From positions 11,167,294 to 11,231,293 of the forward strand of contig NC_045436.1 of the NCBI RefSeq assembly GCF_002776525.5: a stretch of DNA of 64,000 bases, in the 5' to 3' direction. The position numbers and the translations under genes were made by a program. Of the stretch, positions 23,809-33,817 are shown piece by piece (position 1 is the first letter of the stretch; every line of letters starts with the position of its first letter). This stretch comes from Piliocolobus tephrosceles. Lineage: Eukaryota > Chordata > Mammalia > Primates > Cercopithecidae. The notes below the pieces were generated by a model. The model made no database searches. It saw only the letters and a list, made by a program, of their open reading frames with translations, and had not been told where the DNA came from.

Positions 23809-25251
23809 AGCTGTGTAGCCAGATATCTTATTAATGACATAGCTAGAACTAAGAGGCAAATGGAGTCAACTAAATTTTTTAAGTGTATAAATAAGTTTAG
23901 CACACAATGTGAAGTAGGTACTATTAATATCCACTTTTGTAAATAAGAAAATTAATTCCAGTATTGTATTATAGATTATGGAATTTGTTGGAAGCACCAT
24001 AAATCTTACACTTCCTTTTATCCAATTTCAAAATCAATTCACCGATAAGAATAAAAGAATAAGCAGATGAAGAATAAGACTATAATATGGATAGAAGGGG
24101 ATACTTGAGAATTTGGCTTAAGTATGTAACACTTTTGTATTTTAAGTACTTTGTGTCCGAATTAGATTTCACTGAGTGCAAGTCCCATAGATGCAGAGCC
24201 CTCGTCACTAACATGATAGCATGTTTGAGAGTAGTTGAAAGTGTTTTGCTTTTCTTAGAGATGATCCCAAAGGAGAATGGTTGATCAATAAGACTGATAA
24301 ATCTTGCCAGCTTCTTCATCCCAAAGCCACCAATCAGATACATCACTCTGTGTTGCCCAGGGAGAGAAGTGTGTGAGCAGACTGATAGAATCCAAGACTG
24401 TATTCCAAGGAAGCTCCCTATACACGGACTATAACATCGGGAATGAGATCCTCCAGAAAGAGGTGTTCACACCTGTTTAATAAAATTTCCCTATTACAAA
24501 AATTGCTATGAGATTCAATATATAAATACTTTCTACATATTAGAGAAGTAATAACATTTTTGTCAGTGGAATTGTTGGACAGAATTGGATGCATATTTTT
24601 AATGAGAATACATAATACTAAGTGTATTATAAAAAGGTTGTGCCAATTCATACTCTTCACAAAAGGGGGACACTTAAAATATTTTACAGTTACTAGGATA
24701 TAGGCACTGCCCAATCAGAACAGATGCTGTTACCAATTGGAAAATATGGCCAAACTGATACATTCTATCCAAATATCAGCCTTGTACCAACACTACACAA
24801 AAACGACAATTTCTTCCACTCAACTGTCAATATGGGATATTATCTAACATTTTGATTTATTGGCATTATAACAGAGGGAAAATGTTATCATTGTTATTTG
24901 CTTTGCATGTCTTTAAGTGGGAATAAGTGGGCATATTTTAGAATTTCGCTTGGTATTTATTTTTAATTCTCCAACATGTGCCTCATTGGTCCATTTTTTT
25001 CTTTTGTATATATTTGTATTTTAAACATTAATTTATGAACTCAGATTAATGTCCTTCACACATGTTAATATGTTTTTCATATAAAGATTTACTTTTAAAT
25101 TTTTTATAATGTGTTCTTGCCAAAGAAGAATTTCAAACTTTTTCCTTTTATTTTACTGAGTCATATTTTAAATATATTCCTTACTGCTTCTTGGCTTCCT
25201 GTAGGGGGTTTTCTCATCTCCATGATTAAAAATAAATTCAACTATTTTATT
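23809..25251. other. AT-rich stretch, no gene recognised
   Basis: Open frames on both strands at 24080-24346 (88 codons minus, 65 plus) and 24418-24714 (98 codons minus) have no known domain. No repeat family identified. Confidence 0.45.
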
Positions 25252-25317
25252 GTATACATATATATACACACACACGTATATACATATTTATAAGCTCATA
25301 TATGTGTGTGTGTATAA
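25252..25317. repeat. TA/CA simple repeat with inverted arms
   Basis: TATACACACACAC at 25263-25275 is the exact reverse complement of GTGTGTGTGTATA at 25304-25316, giving 13-bp arms with a 28-base loop. The arms are simple-sequence, so the symmetry may be incidental. Confidence 0.9.
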
Positions 25318-26009
25318 GCTGATCCACATGAAATTCATTGTGTTGTAAAGATTGAATTAGTGATCCAACACTATTCAAAGAGCTTTTAACATGTACCATA
25401 ACAATTAATTGAATATTTCATCTCTTTTTCACTAATTTGAAGTACTGAATTTATTATTCACAAAATATTGATAAATAGCTTTATTTATGGAGTCATATTT
25501 TATTTCTGCTCTACTTACCAAATTCGTCCTGTGAAATATTAATGTATTTACTCTTTGATCTACCCCACAACAAAAATGAGCATTGTTAAATTGCTATACC
25601 CATACCACCATTCACAACAAGTATATACTAAATACATTTAACTAAAAATTTAACTGAAAGATTTTTTTTTGCAATACTTTTACACATCCTACTAAGGGTG
25701 AATAATTGTAGTGCTATGTTTTTAAGTTACCTACATTAATTCCCTGTATGTGTAGTTAGGTCCTCAGTTTGACATAGAGTTACGTGTTTTTCTGTTTTTA
25801 AAGTATTTAATCTCCTTTTAACTTTAGTTTACATTTTAAATAATTAATTTTTGAACATGGGCATCATTAGCAGATGTTGTGTCAGAACTACCTTCTGCTC
25901 AATTTTCATCTGCGTTCTTAATAAGCATTGTTGCTAGTTTCACATTTAGGCTTTCTCTTTCTCTGCTATTTCTCTCTCTCTCTCTCTTTTTTTTTTTCTG
26001 CAAAAGCAA
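25318..26009. other. AT-rich stretch with a TC tract
   Basis: Contains a TCTCTCTCTCTC run then T-rich sequence at about 25972-25999. No gene recognised. Confidence 0.5.
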
Positions 26010-27270
26010 ACAAATGCATTTAACTATATTCGATTGCTTTGTAGTATTCTGCACCTTGCTGTTTCTCACTCCACATTAGCTGATTATACTGATTAGATCT
26101 TTCTATTTTAATTTTATTTTTATGTATTTATTTGTTTAGTTTTACTGCTGCATAGTACTCCATTGTGTGTATCTGAACCTAGGGTCTTCTCTGCACGGGT
26201 GTCCAGGTGTTTTCCAATATACTGACGTTACAAATTCTGCAACAATAAATAGGTACTTGTGGGTGTTTCCCCCCAATATTACAAAATAGACGCTTGGAAT
26301 TTTACCTATGTGTGAAGCATCTGTGTCAAAAGTCACATGCATATATCTATGTGCTGGATGGGGCCACATTTTCTTCTGTGAAAGTATTCCACTTAGCATT
26401 CCTGTAAGCCTTGCATAGGAATGAGAGAACCTCATTTCCTTAGCCATCTCCACAACTCCTCAATTTCTCATGAAGCTGTAAACATTTTTGCAATCGAGTA
26501 GGTAAAAACTTTCATATTAATTAGTTTTATTTTGTACTTTTCTTATAATGTGTGAAATTATGCTACAGGCTATTTGTATGAAATGTTTGTTCATCTTCTT
26601 TACTCATTTGCTACATTTTTTTTCTTGATTCTGAAAAAGAAATATTGATGTTAGGAAGTTTTGTTTTGTTTTGTTTCTGACTTCTTCTATCGAGTGTTGC
26701 TATTGAGTAGCCTGATGCTTATTTGAATCATGTCAATTTTTGGGTGGTTTGTCCTTTTCTCTGAAAGCTTTACAAATGTGTTAATGTTCTTAAATTTAAC
26801 TAAAATGTGTTTGCTTTTGTGATTTTTCTTCTCTTCTGTTTGGCATTCTATGAGTCTTTTAAATGGAAACTTAATTTTTCTTCAATTATGGATAATTTAT
26901 TACCATATTTCTTGAAGTACCTCCTTATCTACGTGTATCACATTTTCCTTCAAAATTCTTATTTTCTGGTTGCATTTATTTAAACTGTTTGTATTAATAT
27001 TCTTTATTCTCTTTTACTGCCTTTGAAAGTGTTCCTTTTTCCAGTTTAACAGTCAATTTTGAAGCAAAATCTATTCTACGATTTTCTTATCTATTTTGTC
27101 CTTCATTTCAACTAATAAATTTCCTTTCTAATATTTCCATAAGCCTTCTTGTTTTTGATTATACTGCTCATATCTTCCCTTATTTCTCTAGGTATATTTA
27201 TTCTGCTATTTTAAATTCTTAGTTCATGTGTTTCAGTAATTTTATGTCAGATGGTACCAATCGTTTTAGT
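26010..27270 (-). mobile_element. Old L1M / HAL1-like sequence, antisense
   Basis: TGCTGCATAGTACTCCATTG, TTCTGCAACAATAAATAGG and AAAGTATTCCACTTAGC near 26140-26400 follow the antisense pattern of L1M ORF2 3' sequence. From about 26780 the run GGCATTCTATGAGTCTTTT, CATATTTCTTGAAGTACCT and AAAATTCTTATTTTCTGG follows a pattern seen in antisense L1M/HAL1 upstream regions. All frames are broken. Boundaries are approximate and more than one element may be present. Confidence 0.6.
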
Positions 27271-27876
27271 TTGTGTTCTATTTTTTGAGGAGTTCTACTT
27301 CGCAGGCAGGGATATCTTTACAGCCCATGAGCTCCTACTCTCCTAGACACAGTGGCTCTGGTTTCTAAGAAGGTATTATATTTCAGAAAATGTGAAGCCA
27401 GAGCTACCATTTATGTTGAGTTAAAAAACGAGGGTATGTTTACGGGGAAAATTAGGAAGGATTCTCACTGAAGAATTTCCCAGACACTGGAGAAGACAGC
27501 TCATCTCTCCCTTCTGCAATCTCCTCACCAGTGTATTTCCTCTGGTCCCAGGTTTCACCTTAAAAACTCTCAGGAAGAACAACCATGAGAGTAAGCATAA
27601 AGAGATGATGGTCCCTCTGTCCCTCTCTTGTTTTCATCCATTCCTGGCCCCAACATAGATTGTGTACACCTCTGTCTGTGGAACGTTATCTCCATGGCCT
27701 GAGCTGTTGCCATCCATTTCTGCAGCACTGAGAAGAGGCAGTGGCAGAACCTGAAAAGCTTTGTCTTGCATTTTCTCACTGCTTCCTCCAGCTCACACTG
27801 CCCTGTGTGGGGCCATCCACCCCACACTCACCCCAGTGCAATACAGTGCAATACCGCTTTCAAGTTTATGGGAGGT
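27271..27876. other. Unclassified GC-richer stretch
   Basis: About 27300-27870 is more complex than the flanks. Overlapping 85-codon (minus, 27570-27827) and 80-codon (plus, 27766-28008) open frames show no domain. No CpG island or splice context. Nature unknown. Confidence 0.35.
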
Positions 27877-27916
27877 TGTTATGGTTGGAATGCCCCCTCC
27901 AAAACTCATACTGAAA
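27877..27916 (+). mobile_element. Short MLT1-like LTR remnant (tentative)
   Basis: TTATGGTTGGAATGCCCCCT and CCAAAACTCATACTGAAA resemble the 5' end of MLT1-class LTRs. Only about 40 bases remain before the LTR7 piece begins. Confidence 0.35.
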
Positions 27917-28126
27917 TTTGGGTAGGGGTCACAAGGTGCTCAGTTGAGGAGCTTTGGAGCCAGGAAGAGCCAGGAGAAGGAATTTCACAAGGTAATGTCA
28001 TCAGTTAAGTCAGGGACCAGCCATTTTCACTTCTTTTGTGATTCTTCACTTGCTTTGGGCCATCTGGACGTATAGGTGCAGGTCACAGGAGATACCATGG
28101 CTTAGCTTGGGCTCAGAGACCTGACA
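27917..28126 (-). mobile_element. Truncated LTR7 (HERV-H), antisense
   Basis: The reverse complement begins TGTCAGGTCTCTGAGCCCAA at 28126 and proceeds with the LTR7 order: GCTAAGCCATGG, ATCACAAAAGAAGTGAAAAT, TTAACTGATGACATTACC and CTGAGCACCTTGTGACC. It stops at about 27917, so only the 5' half (about 210 bp) remains. The TATA and poly(A) region is missing. It shares these segments with the full LTR7 at 29695-30130, which lies in the other orientation. Confidence 0.85.
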
Positions 28127-29689
28127 CGTAGAGCAACTCATAAAAAGATACAAAAGTATTTTATTTTTTAAACTGTAAAGAGAGATAAGAAACAGGATAT
28201 AAATAAAGAGAAAAATACAGAAGATTAAGAAAGGAAGAAAGGGCAAAATATATGTTTAGTCCTAGACTCCTTTCCTGTCATACAACTCCTAAAATTCTTA
28301 GAGTCTCTGAATTGCTGTATTTTTGTATGCTGATGTTGTTGATAGCTTCAGGATGGGGCTAGTCATTGGAAAGACAAAGGCTTGCAGCCCCACCCGCTAA
28401 ACTTCTTGAGAAGGTAGAGGGGCTGAAGGTAAATTGATCACCAATGGCCAAAGGTGTAACCACTTATGCTACACAGTTAAGGTCTCCATAAAAACACCAG
28501 TGGCCTGGATTTGGAGACCTTCTGAGTAGCTCTACTTATCAATTCCTTGGTTATCATCTCTTATCATAAAAACCATAATATCATTGAAACATCTTCACAT
28601 TTTAGTTCAAATAAAGTTGGCATACAGATAAGTCATTTCTTACTCATTAGAAATAAAATTTCTAATTTTCTAATGATCATAACCTGAGAGTGGGAGATCA
28701 GAAGACAACTTAACATAAATTTATTATATAAAATCTAATACACTCAATTAAGAGTATATATGAAGCCAAATTTAATAACTAGATGGACCATGTCCAAGCA
28801 GGTTGCATTTGAGTACCAAAGTAGCAGTTATTATCTCTGTGAGAACAAACACAAAACAATGAAAATTTTAAAACTTTCGTGAAAATGCATTTTTTACATT
28901 TGTAGTTTATTTTCACAGAGTTTATTTCAAATCCTCATTTGCTTCAAACAAGTTTATGAAAGACAGGAAAGCTTTTCTGAAATAATGCTTTGATAAACTT
29001 TTTCTGTTAATACAGAAGTCTAATAATTTAAATTTTTCTAAGATTCTAAATTTTAACACGTATACATTAGCTTAAATGGAAATGTGAAAGTAAACACTTA
29101 CTTATAATTGGCTATCTGCACTTCTTTTGTAAGAAACATTAGGGAAATATATTTTGTGTTGTTGTAGTTGTTTAGTAGCAGCATGAGGTCAGCGCACTTA
29201 CAGTTGGTAATTAGATACAAGGTTCCAAACCGTATTACCTGAATATCATGTTTTCCACTTTTAATTAAATCATACTTGCAGACACGGCAGGTATAGCTAC
29301 TCAAATTAAGTTAAATTGTTCTCTATATGCAATTTTTTTATTATCTTGGCCATAATCCTTCATAATAAAAATATCTTGATCAGCAATAGTCTATTTATAT
29401 GTATCTAGATCTTTAGCTCTGGGTATGGACCTCAAGCATATTTTTAGCAAAATCTGAGGTAAAACTCAAGAACCAGTGCGATCACATATCAATTTATTTT
29501 CAATGGAAATATTCTGATACTTTCTATCTAATGTAGAGAAAGAACACTAGCTATTTCAGTTCCTACAGAACTAGAGAGGTAAATTGGTATACATTGGTAT
29601 TCTTTTACTTAGCAGAGCAAGAAACAGAAGCTTAGACATTTCCATTGCTTACATAACACTCAAGTTGAAATTGCATACAGTAATTGTCA
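28127..29689. other. AT-rich stretch between the two LTR7 copies
   Basis: No HERV-H internal sequence is visible, so the two LTRs are not the ends of one provirus (they are also in opposite orientation). A 68-codon minus frame at 29098-29304 has several Cys residues but no family I recognise. Confidence 0.5.
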
Positions 29690-29996
29690 GGCCTCTGAGC
29701 CCAAGCCAAGCCATCACATCCCCTGTGACTTGCACTTAATACTCCCAGTTGGCCTGAAGTAACTGAAGTATCACAAAAGAAGTGCAAATGCCCTGCCTCC
29801 GCCTTAACTGATGACAACTGAAAGAAGTGAAAATGGCAGGTCCTTGCCTTAAGTGATGACATTACCTTGTGAAATTCCTTTTCCTGGCTCATCCTGGCTC
29901 AAAAAGGGCCCCCACTGAGCACCCTGTGACCCCCACTCCTGCCTACCAGAGAACAACTCCCCTTTGACTGTAATTTTCCTTTATCTTCCCAAATCC

Positions 29997-30003
29997 TATA
30001 AAA
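29997..30003 (+). promoter_or_regulatory. TATA box of the LTR7 promoter
   Basis: TATAAAA within CCTATAAAACGGCCCCACC, at the U3/R position expected for LTR7. Intact, so the core promoter is formally present. Confidence 0.75.
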
Positions 30004-30065
30004 CGGCCCCACCCCTATCTCCCTTCACTGACTCTCTTCGGACTCAGCCTGCCGGCACTCAGGTG

Positions 30066-30071
30066 ATTAAA
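30066..30071 (+). terminator. LTR7 polyadenylation signal ATTAAA
   Basis: The variant hexamer ATTAAA lies in GGTGATTAAAAAGCTTTATT, the R-region position typical of LTR7. Confidence 0.65.
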
Positions 30072-30135
30072 AAGCTTTATTGCTCACACAAAGCCTGTTT
30101 GGTGGTCTCTTCACACGGACGCGCATGATAGTAAT

Positions 30136-30469
30136 TAATACTTAATGGAAAAGTACAGTGTTAGGAAAACCCAGATCACTAGAAAGGATTGGTTTAGTTT
30201 AATGAACATGAAACTTTAATAAAATAGTTTACTTAATCATTCTTATTAGCCTGTTTCCTCATTGAAATAAGGAAAAGAGTGTCTGTTGACTTCCTGCAGC
30301 TGGTATCACGTGACTGGGAGTGAGTTATAGCCATGCACCTCTGTTTCATTCTTTCTCCCCTGTCCCTCGCTCTCCTCTCCCTCTGTGTGTATGATCTCTG
30401 TTATGTGTGCATGTGTGTACATGTATACTAACATTTTGTAAATTAATTGCAGTAGGAGTAAAACAGTAA
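30136..30469. other. Unique stretch, nothing recognised
   Basis: Contains TG-rich short runs near 30384-30425. No feature identified. Confidence 0.5.
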
Positions 30470-30701
30470 TGATATGCTTTGGCTTTGGGTTACATCTTGA
30501 ATTGTAATCCCCAGAATCCCCACATGTCAAGGGAGAGGCAAGGTGGACATAACTGAATCATGGGGGTGAGTCTCCCCATGCTGTTCCCATGGTAGTGAGT
30601 GAGTTCTCACTAGAGCTGATGGTTTTATAAGGGGCTCTTTCCCTTTTGCTTGGCACTCATTCTCCTGCCGCCCGGTGAGGAGGTGCCTTCGCCATGATTC
30701 G
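30470..30701 (+). mobile_element. MST/MLT-type MaLR LTR, 3'-truncated
   Basis: Begins TGATATGCTTTGGC, then ATCTTGAATTGTAATCCCC, AACTGAATCATGGGGGTGAG, GTGAGTTCTCACTAGAGCTG, ATGGTTTTATAAGGGGC and CCTTCGCCATGATTCGG. This is the order of ERVL-MaLR LTRs. The last ~100 bases, including the CTAATACA end, are missing. Confidence 0.85.
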
Positions 30702-31485
30702 GCAGAATCAATAATACAAATCGTGACCAAACTTTTTCTAGGAGTAAAGAAATAAAAGTGTTTGCAAATCAGTTTATTCAAGAAAGTAATCTATATTTTC
30801 TTTAACAAAATGTAATATTAAACAAATTCTATTATTCCATTTCTTCTTATTCACTCCTGTTTGTCTTAAATTTCAGAAAATGAATTATTGGCATGCACAG
30901 CAGTGTTTAATTTTACTCTGGGCCTTTGACACATCTAAACTTTTGGCAAAAGTTTATTTTGGGTTTAGATCATTGACATTTTAAGTTTATTAATTGTGAA
31001 ATGGGTTTTGTCATACTACATTCCTTCATATGTTTTTTCTTCAAACAAGAAGTTTTACAATTAAGACAAAGAATATCACTATGACAAAAAATATTTCTCA
31101 GCCGATTTGGAAACCGTGTTTTCTTTCTTGTCATTGTTCTCTTTCAGTAGGAGACATAAGAGGCATCATATATGAAGCAGAGCCTGTTTTCCTCTCCACT
31201 TTACTATTTTCTTTTCTTTTTTTGTTTCTAGATTGAGAAAATTAGCATGTGAAAATGTGTCAAAATTGTAAATTGTTGATTTTCTCACATTTGTCAGATC
31301 TGACCAAGAGAATACCAGCTTACACAATTATTATCAGGTGGTGGGAAGCACAGAGTACCCTTATTGAATCTAGTGTATAAAATGAAATTACACACTTCAG
31401 TTACAGAAGTTAAGTATTGGATTACACAGGGAAGCTGAAAGGTACAATTTTGCCATTAACCTTAAAGCTTTTCATTCTCAGTCTT
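30702..31485. other. AT-rich stretch, nothing recognised
   Basis: No repeat or convincing open frame. A 68-codon frame at 31030-31236 has no domain. Confidence 0.5.
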
Positions 31486-31825
31486 AAAGACTTTCGTTGG
31501 CAGGGTGAAGTGGCTCACGTCTGAAATCCCAGCACTTTGAGAGCCCGAGGCAAGTGGATCACCTAAGGTCAGGAGTTCAAGACTGGTCTGACCAATGTGG
31601 TGAAACTCCATCTCTACTAAAAACATGAAAATTAGCTGAGTGTGGCGGTGGGTGCCTGTATTCCCAGCTTCTCGGGAGGCTGAGGCAGGAGAAGCGCTTG
31701 AACCTGGGAGGCGGAGGTTGCAGTGAGCCGAGAAGGCGCCACTGCACTCCAGCCTGGGTGACAGAGCGAGACTCCATCTCAAAAAATAAATAAATAAATA
31801 AATAAAATTTAAAAAGACTTTTGTC
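31486..31825 (+). mobile_element. AluS with (AAAT)n tail and target-site duplication
   Basis: The body starts at 31499 (GGCAGGGTGAAGTGGCTCAC). The tail is AAAAAATAAATAAATAAATA to about 31812. Flanks AAAGACTTTCGTT (31486-31498) and AAAGACTTTTGTC (31813-31825) agree at 11 of 13 bases. S-class features are GGATCACCTAAGGTCAGG and GCGCTTGAACCTGGG. Confidence 0.94.
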
Positions 31826-31877
31826 TTTTCTGGTCTTTATTCTTTTCATTTAAACCTTTGTCTATTCTTTTCAATAA

Positions 31878-31932
31878 ACAGGTAGTGAATCATGTAGGTT
31901 TGAAATTCAGACCCACATGATTCATTACCTGT
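31878..31932. repeat. Short inverted repeat, 22-bp arms, 11-base loop
   Basis: The arm 31878-31899 (from ACAGGTAGTGAATCATGT) pairs with 31911-31932 (ending ATTCATTACCTGT) with two non-Watson-Crick positions. One is a G-T wobble on the plus strand; the other is an A-C mismatch that becomes G-T on the minus strand. The arms are not low complexity. Confidence 0.95.
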
Positions 31933-31972
31933 ATGGAGTAGAAATCAAGGAAGTTGAATACATCTACTCTGC

Positions 31973-32380
31973 TTTTTTTTTTTTTTTTTTTTCATTGTAT
32001 GTTTAATTAAAAGGGCTCGTTGAGTTGGAAGGGGCAAGGGAAGGGGGCATTTTTTTATAACTTTATTAAACCAAAACTTTACAAATCTTTTTCATTCATT
32101 GCTTCCTTTTCCCTAACTCCCACATCACCTGCATGATTTCAAAAGTAGTGACTATTCCTCTGTCTTTCCCGTTTTCCTTTTCATCCTGCAACAAAAAGAC
32201 CACTAAAGAAGAAAAGTCATCTCAGAGCTTTCTTCTTAGTAAAAGATGAACATGAAACAGATCTTTGGGAAAAGATAGACTACTTGATAGCCTCAGAAAT
32301 AAGATAAAGAGAAGATGGATAAATCTGTTTGTTAATTTTTCTAGTTGTTTTTAACATTGCCCTAATGGAATTGTACTATG
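31973..32380 (-). pseudogene. Possible retrocopied transcript 3' end, minus strand (parent unknown)
   Basis: On the minus strand the sequence ends in A20 (plus-strand T20 at 31973-31992), with ATTAAA 9 bases upstream (plus 32002-32007) and an AATAAA further up (plus 32062-32067). That is the signature of a processed poly(A)+ transcript copied into DNA. A 30-codon frame ends at a TGA near 32096. It is preceded at 32186-32187 by a good 3' splice-acceptor-like tract (pyrimidines then TTGCAG), which would be odd in a spliced retrocopy. No target duplication was found. I do not recognise the parent; it could also be an unlisted repeat or a real terminal exon. Confidence 0.3.
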
Positions 32381-32404
32381 ATTTTTTTTTTTGGCATCAC
32401 TATA

Positions 32405-32772
32405 TTATTTATTTATTTACATATTTTTATTGAGACAGAGTCTCGCTCTTTCACCAAGGCTGGAGTGCAGTGGATCCATCGTAGCTCACTGCAAACTCTG
32501 CTGCCTGGGTTCAAGTGATTCTCATGCCTCAGCCTCCTGAGTAGCTGGGATTGCAGTCACATGCCACTATGCCTGGCTAATTGTTTTATTTTTATTTTTT
32601 TCTATTTTTAGTAGAGGCAGGGTTTTGCCATGCTGACCAGGCTGGTCTCTAATTTTATTTGTACTTGACAGGCAGTTGAACACTTTTCAGGCTTTGTATC
32701 CACCTCAGGTGATCCACCAGCCTTGGCCTCCCAAAGTGCTGGGATTACAGGTGTGAGCCACCATACCCAGCC
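32405..32772 (-). mobile_element. AluS, antisense, carrying a 52-base foreign insert
   Basis: Tail (ATTT)n at 32405-32430; body 32431-32772 from GAGACAGAGTCTCGCTC to CCATACCCAGCC. Between GGCTGGTCTC (ends 32649) and ACCTCAGGTGATCC (starts 32702) the expected GAACTCCTG is replaced by about 52 bases not of Alu origin. The rest is collinear Alu. Confidence 0.92.
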
Positions 32773-33342
32773 TTTTTTTGTTCATTTATATGTACCTATA
32801 CCTATGTCTATTGTTCTGGTTATAGCTAGCAAGTGTCTACACCTTTATCTTGTATTTCTCATCTATTCATTTTGGAGAGAGTTCTTCAAGCACCGTAAAC
32901 TAAGCTGACATACTCAATAGACTATCTGGATGAATGTCTAAAATTAATTTTTTTTAAAGGTACAGGAAAGTTACTGAAACAACAAGGATATGCTGGGCTG
33001 AGATCAGAAGAAAAAAGAAATTCAGATAAGTAAGCTCATTGTTTTGTCCAAATTCTCTACTTTCCTTATTGCAAAAATTAACCAAAGTTTTGGTTGAGAG
33101 CCTAAAAAACTGAACAGAGCTACCTTCCTCCCGTCCCCCTTAATCCTAGTGCACCACTCTCCAAGGCCTGAAAAAATGCTGCCCAGTGCTTCAGTCACTG
33201 CCCCAGAATCCAGAAACCACTCTGAGCAAAAAAGCAGGTGCCCAAAGTAGGCATTGTCCTTCTTTAACTTAGTAATTTCTAACTATTTTGCTAGCTCTTT
33301 AATGCAGATACAGATGACCTTTGTATTCGTCCAGAATTTCTG
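32773..33342. other. Unique stretch, nothing recognised
   Basis: No repeat or gene identified; a 61-codon frame entering from the Alu is not supported. Confidence 0.5.
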
Positions 33343-33655
33343 CTTTTTTTTTCTTTTTTTGAGACAGGTTCTTGCTGTCACCCAGGCTGTAGTGTAGTGC
33401 TGTGATCATAGTTCACTGTAACCTAAAAATCCTGGGCTCAAGGGATCTTCCAACCTCATCTTAATTAGCTAGGACCTCAGGCGCCATGTCTGACTAATTT
33501 TTAAAATTTTTTCTATAGGTGGGATCTCAATATATTGCTCTAGCTGGTCTTCAACTGCCAGGCTCAAGCAATCCTCCCACCTTGGCCTCCGTTGATCCTC
33601 TCACATTGGCCTCTCAAAGCGATGGGATTACAGGCCTGAGTCACCATGCTTTGCC
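33343..33655 (-). mobile_element. Old AluJ-like element, antisense
   Basis: GAGACAGGTTCTTGCTGTCA, GGCTCAAGGGATCTTCCA, AATCCTCCCACCTTGGCCTC and GGGATTACAGGCCTGAG. It has many substitutions and a local duplication in the left monomer (CCTCCCACCTTGGCCTC then CCTCTCACATTGGCCTC, 33571-33612). Confidence 0.88.
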
Positions 33656-33817
33656 TACTGCTTGTTTTTAATAAGGGATTAAGTCTGGGTTATTTAGTTC
33701 AGCTAATAGAGGTTTCAGAAATGGACTTTTCTCTCTCGACTTATTTGCTGAAGTAACTTTTCCAGGATTCACACCGTTAGTGTCTTCCTCATGCTTATTG
33801 TGGGTGGTGTTATTAAG

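Larger units (their letters stand above)
29690..30135 (+). mobile_element. Solo LTR7 of HERV-H, full length
   Basis: The LTR spans 29695-30130, from TGTCAGGCCTCTGAGCCCAA to GGACGCGCATGATA. A perfect 5-bp target duplication GTAAT lies at 29690-29694 and 30131-30135. Recognisable parts are the TATA box at 29997, CTCTTCGGACTCAGCC, ATTAAA at 30066, and GTTTGGTGGTCTCTTCACAC. There is no gag, pol or env, so recombination between two LTRs removed the interior. LTR7 copies are known as promoters in primate pluripotent cells; activity of this one cannot be read from sequence. Confidence 0.95.

Noticed and set aside
23321..23903. Long open frames on both strands (up to 161 codons) across the purine array
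   Set aside because: They translate the GGAA/GAAA repeat plus Alu sequence into Lys/Glu/Gly or Phe/Leu/Pro/Ser repeats; a repeat of tetranucleotides without stops stays open by necessity.
25252..25317. Regulatory hairpin
   Set aside because: The arms are CA/TG and TA simple repeats, which pair by composition alone.
27917..30130. A single HERV-H provirus bounded by the two LTR7 copies
   Set aside because: The LTRs are in opposite orientation, one is only half, and no proviral interior lies between them.
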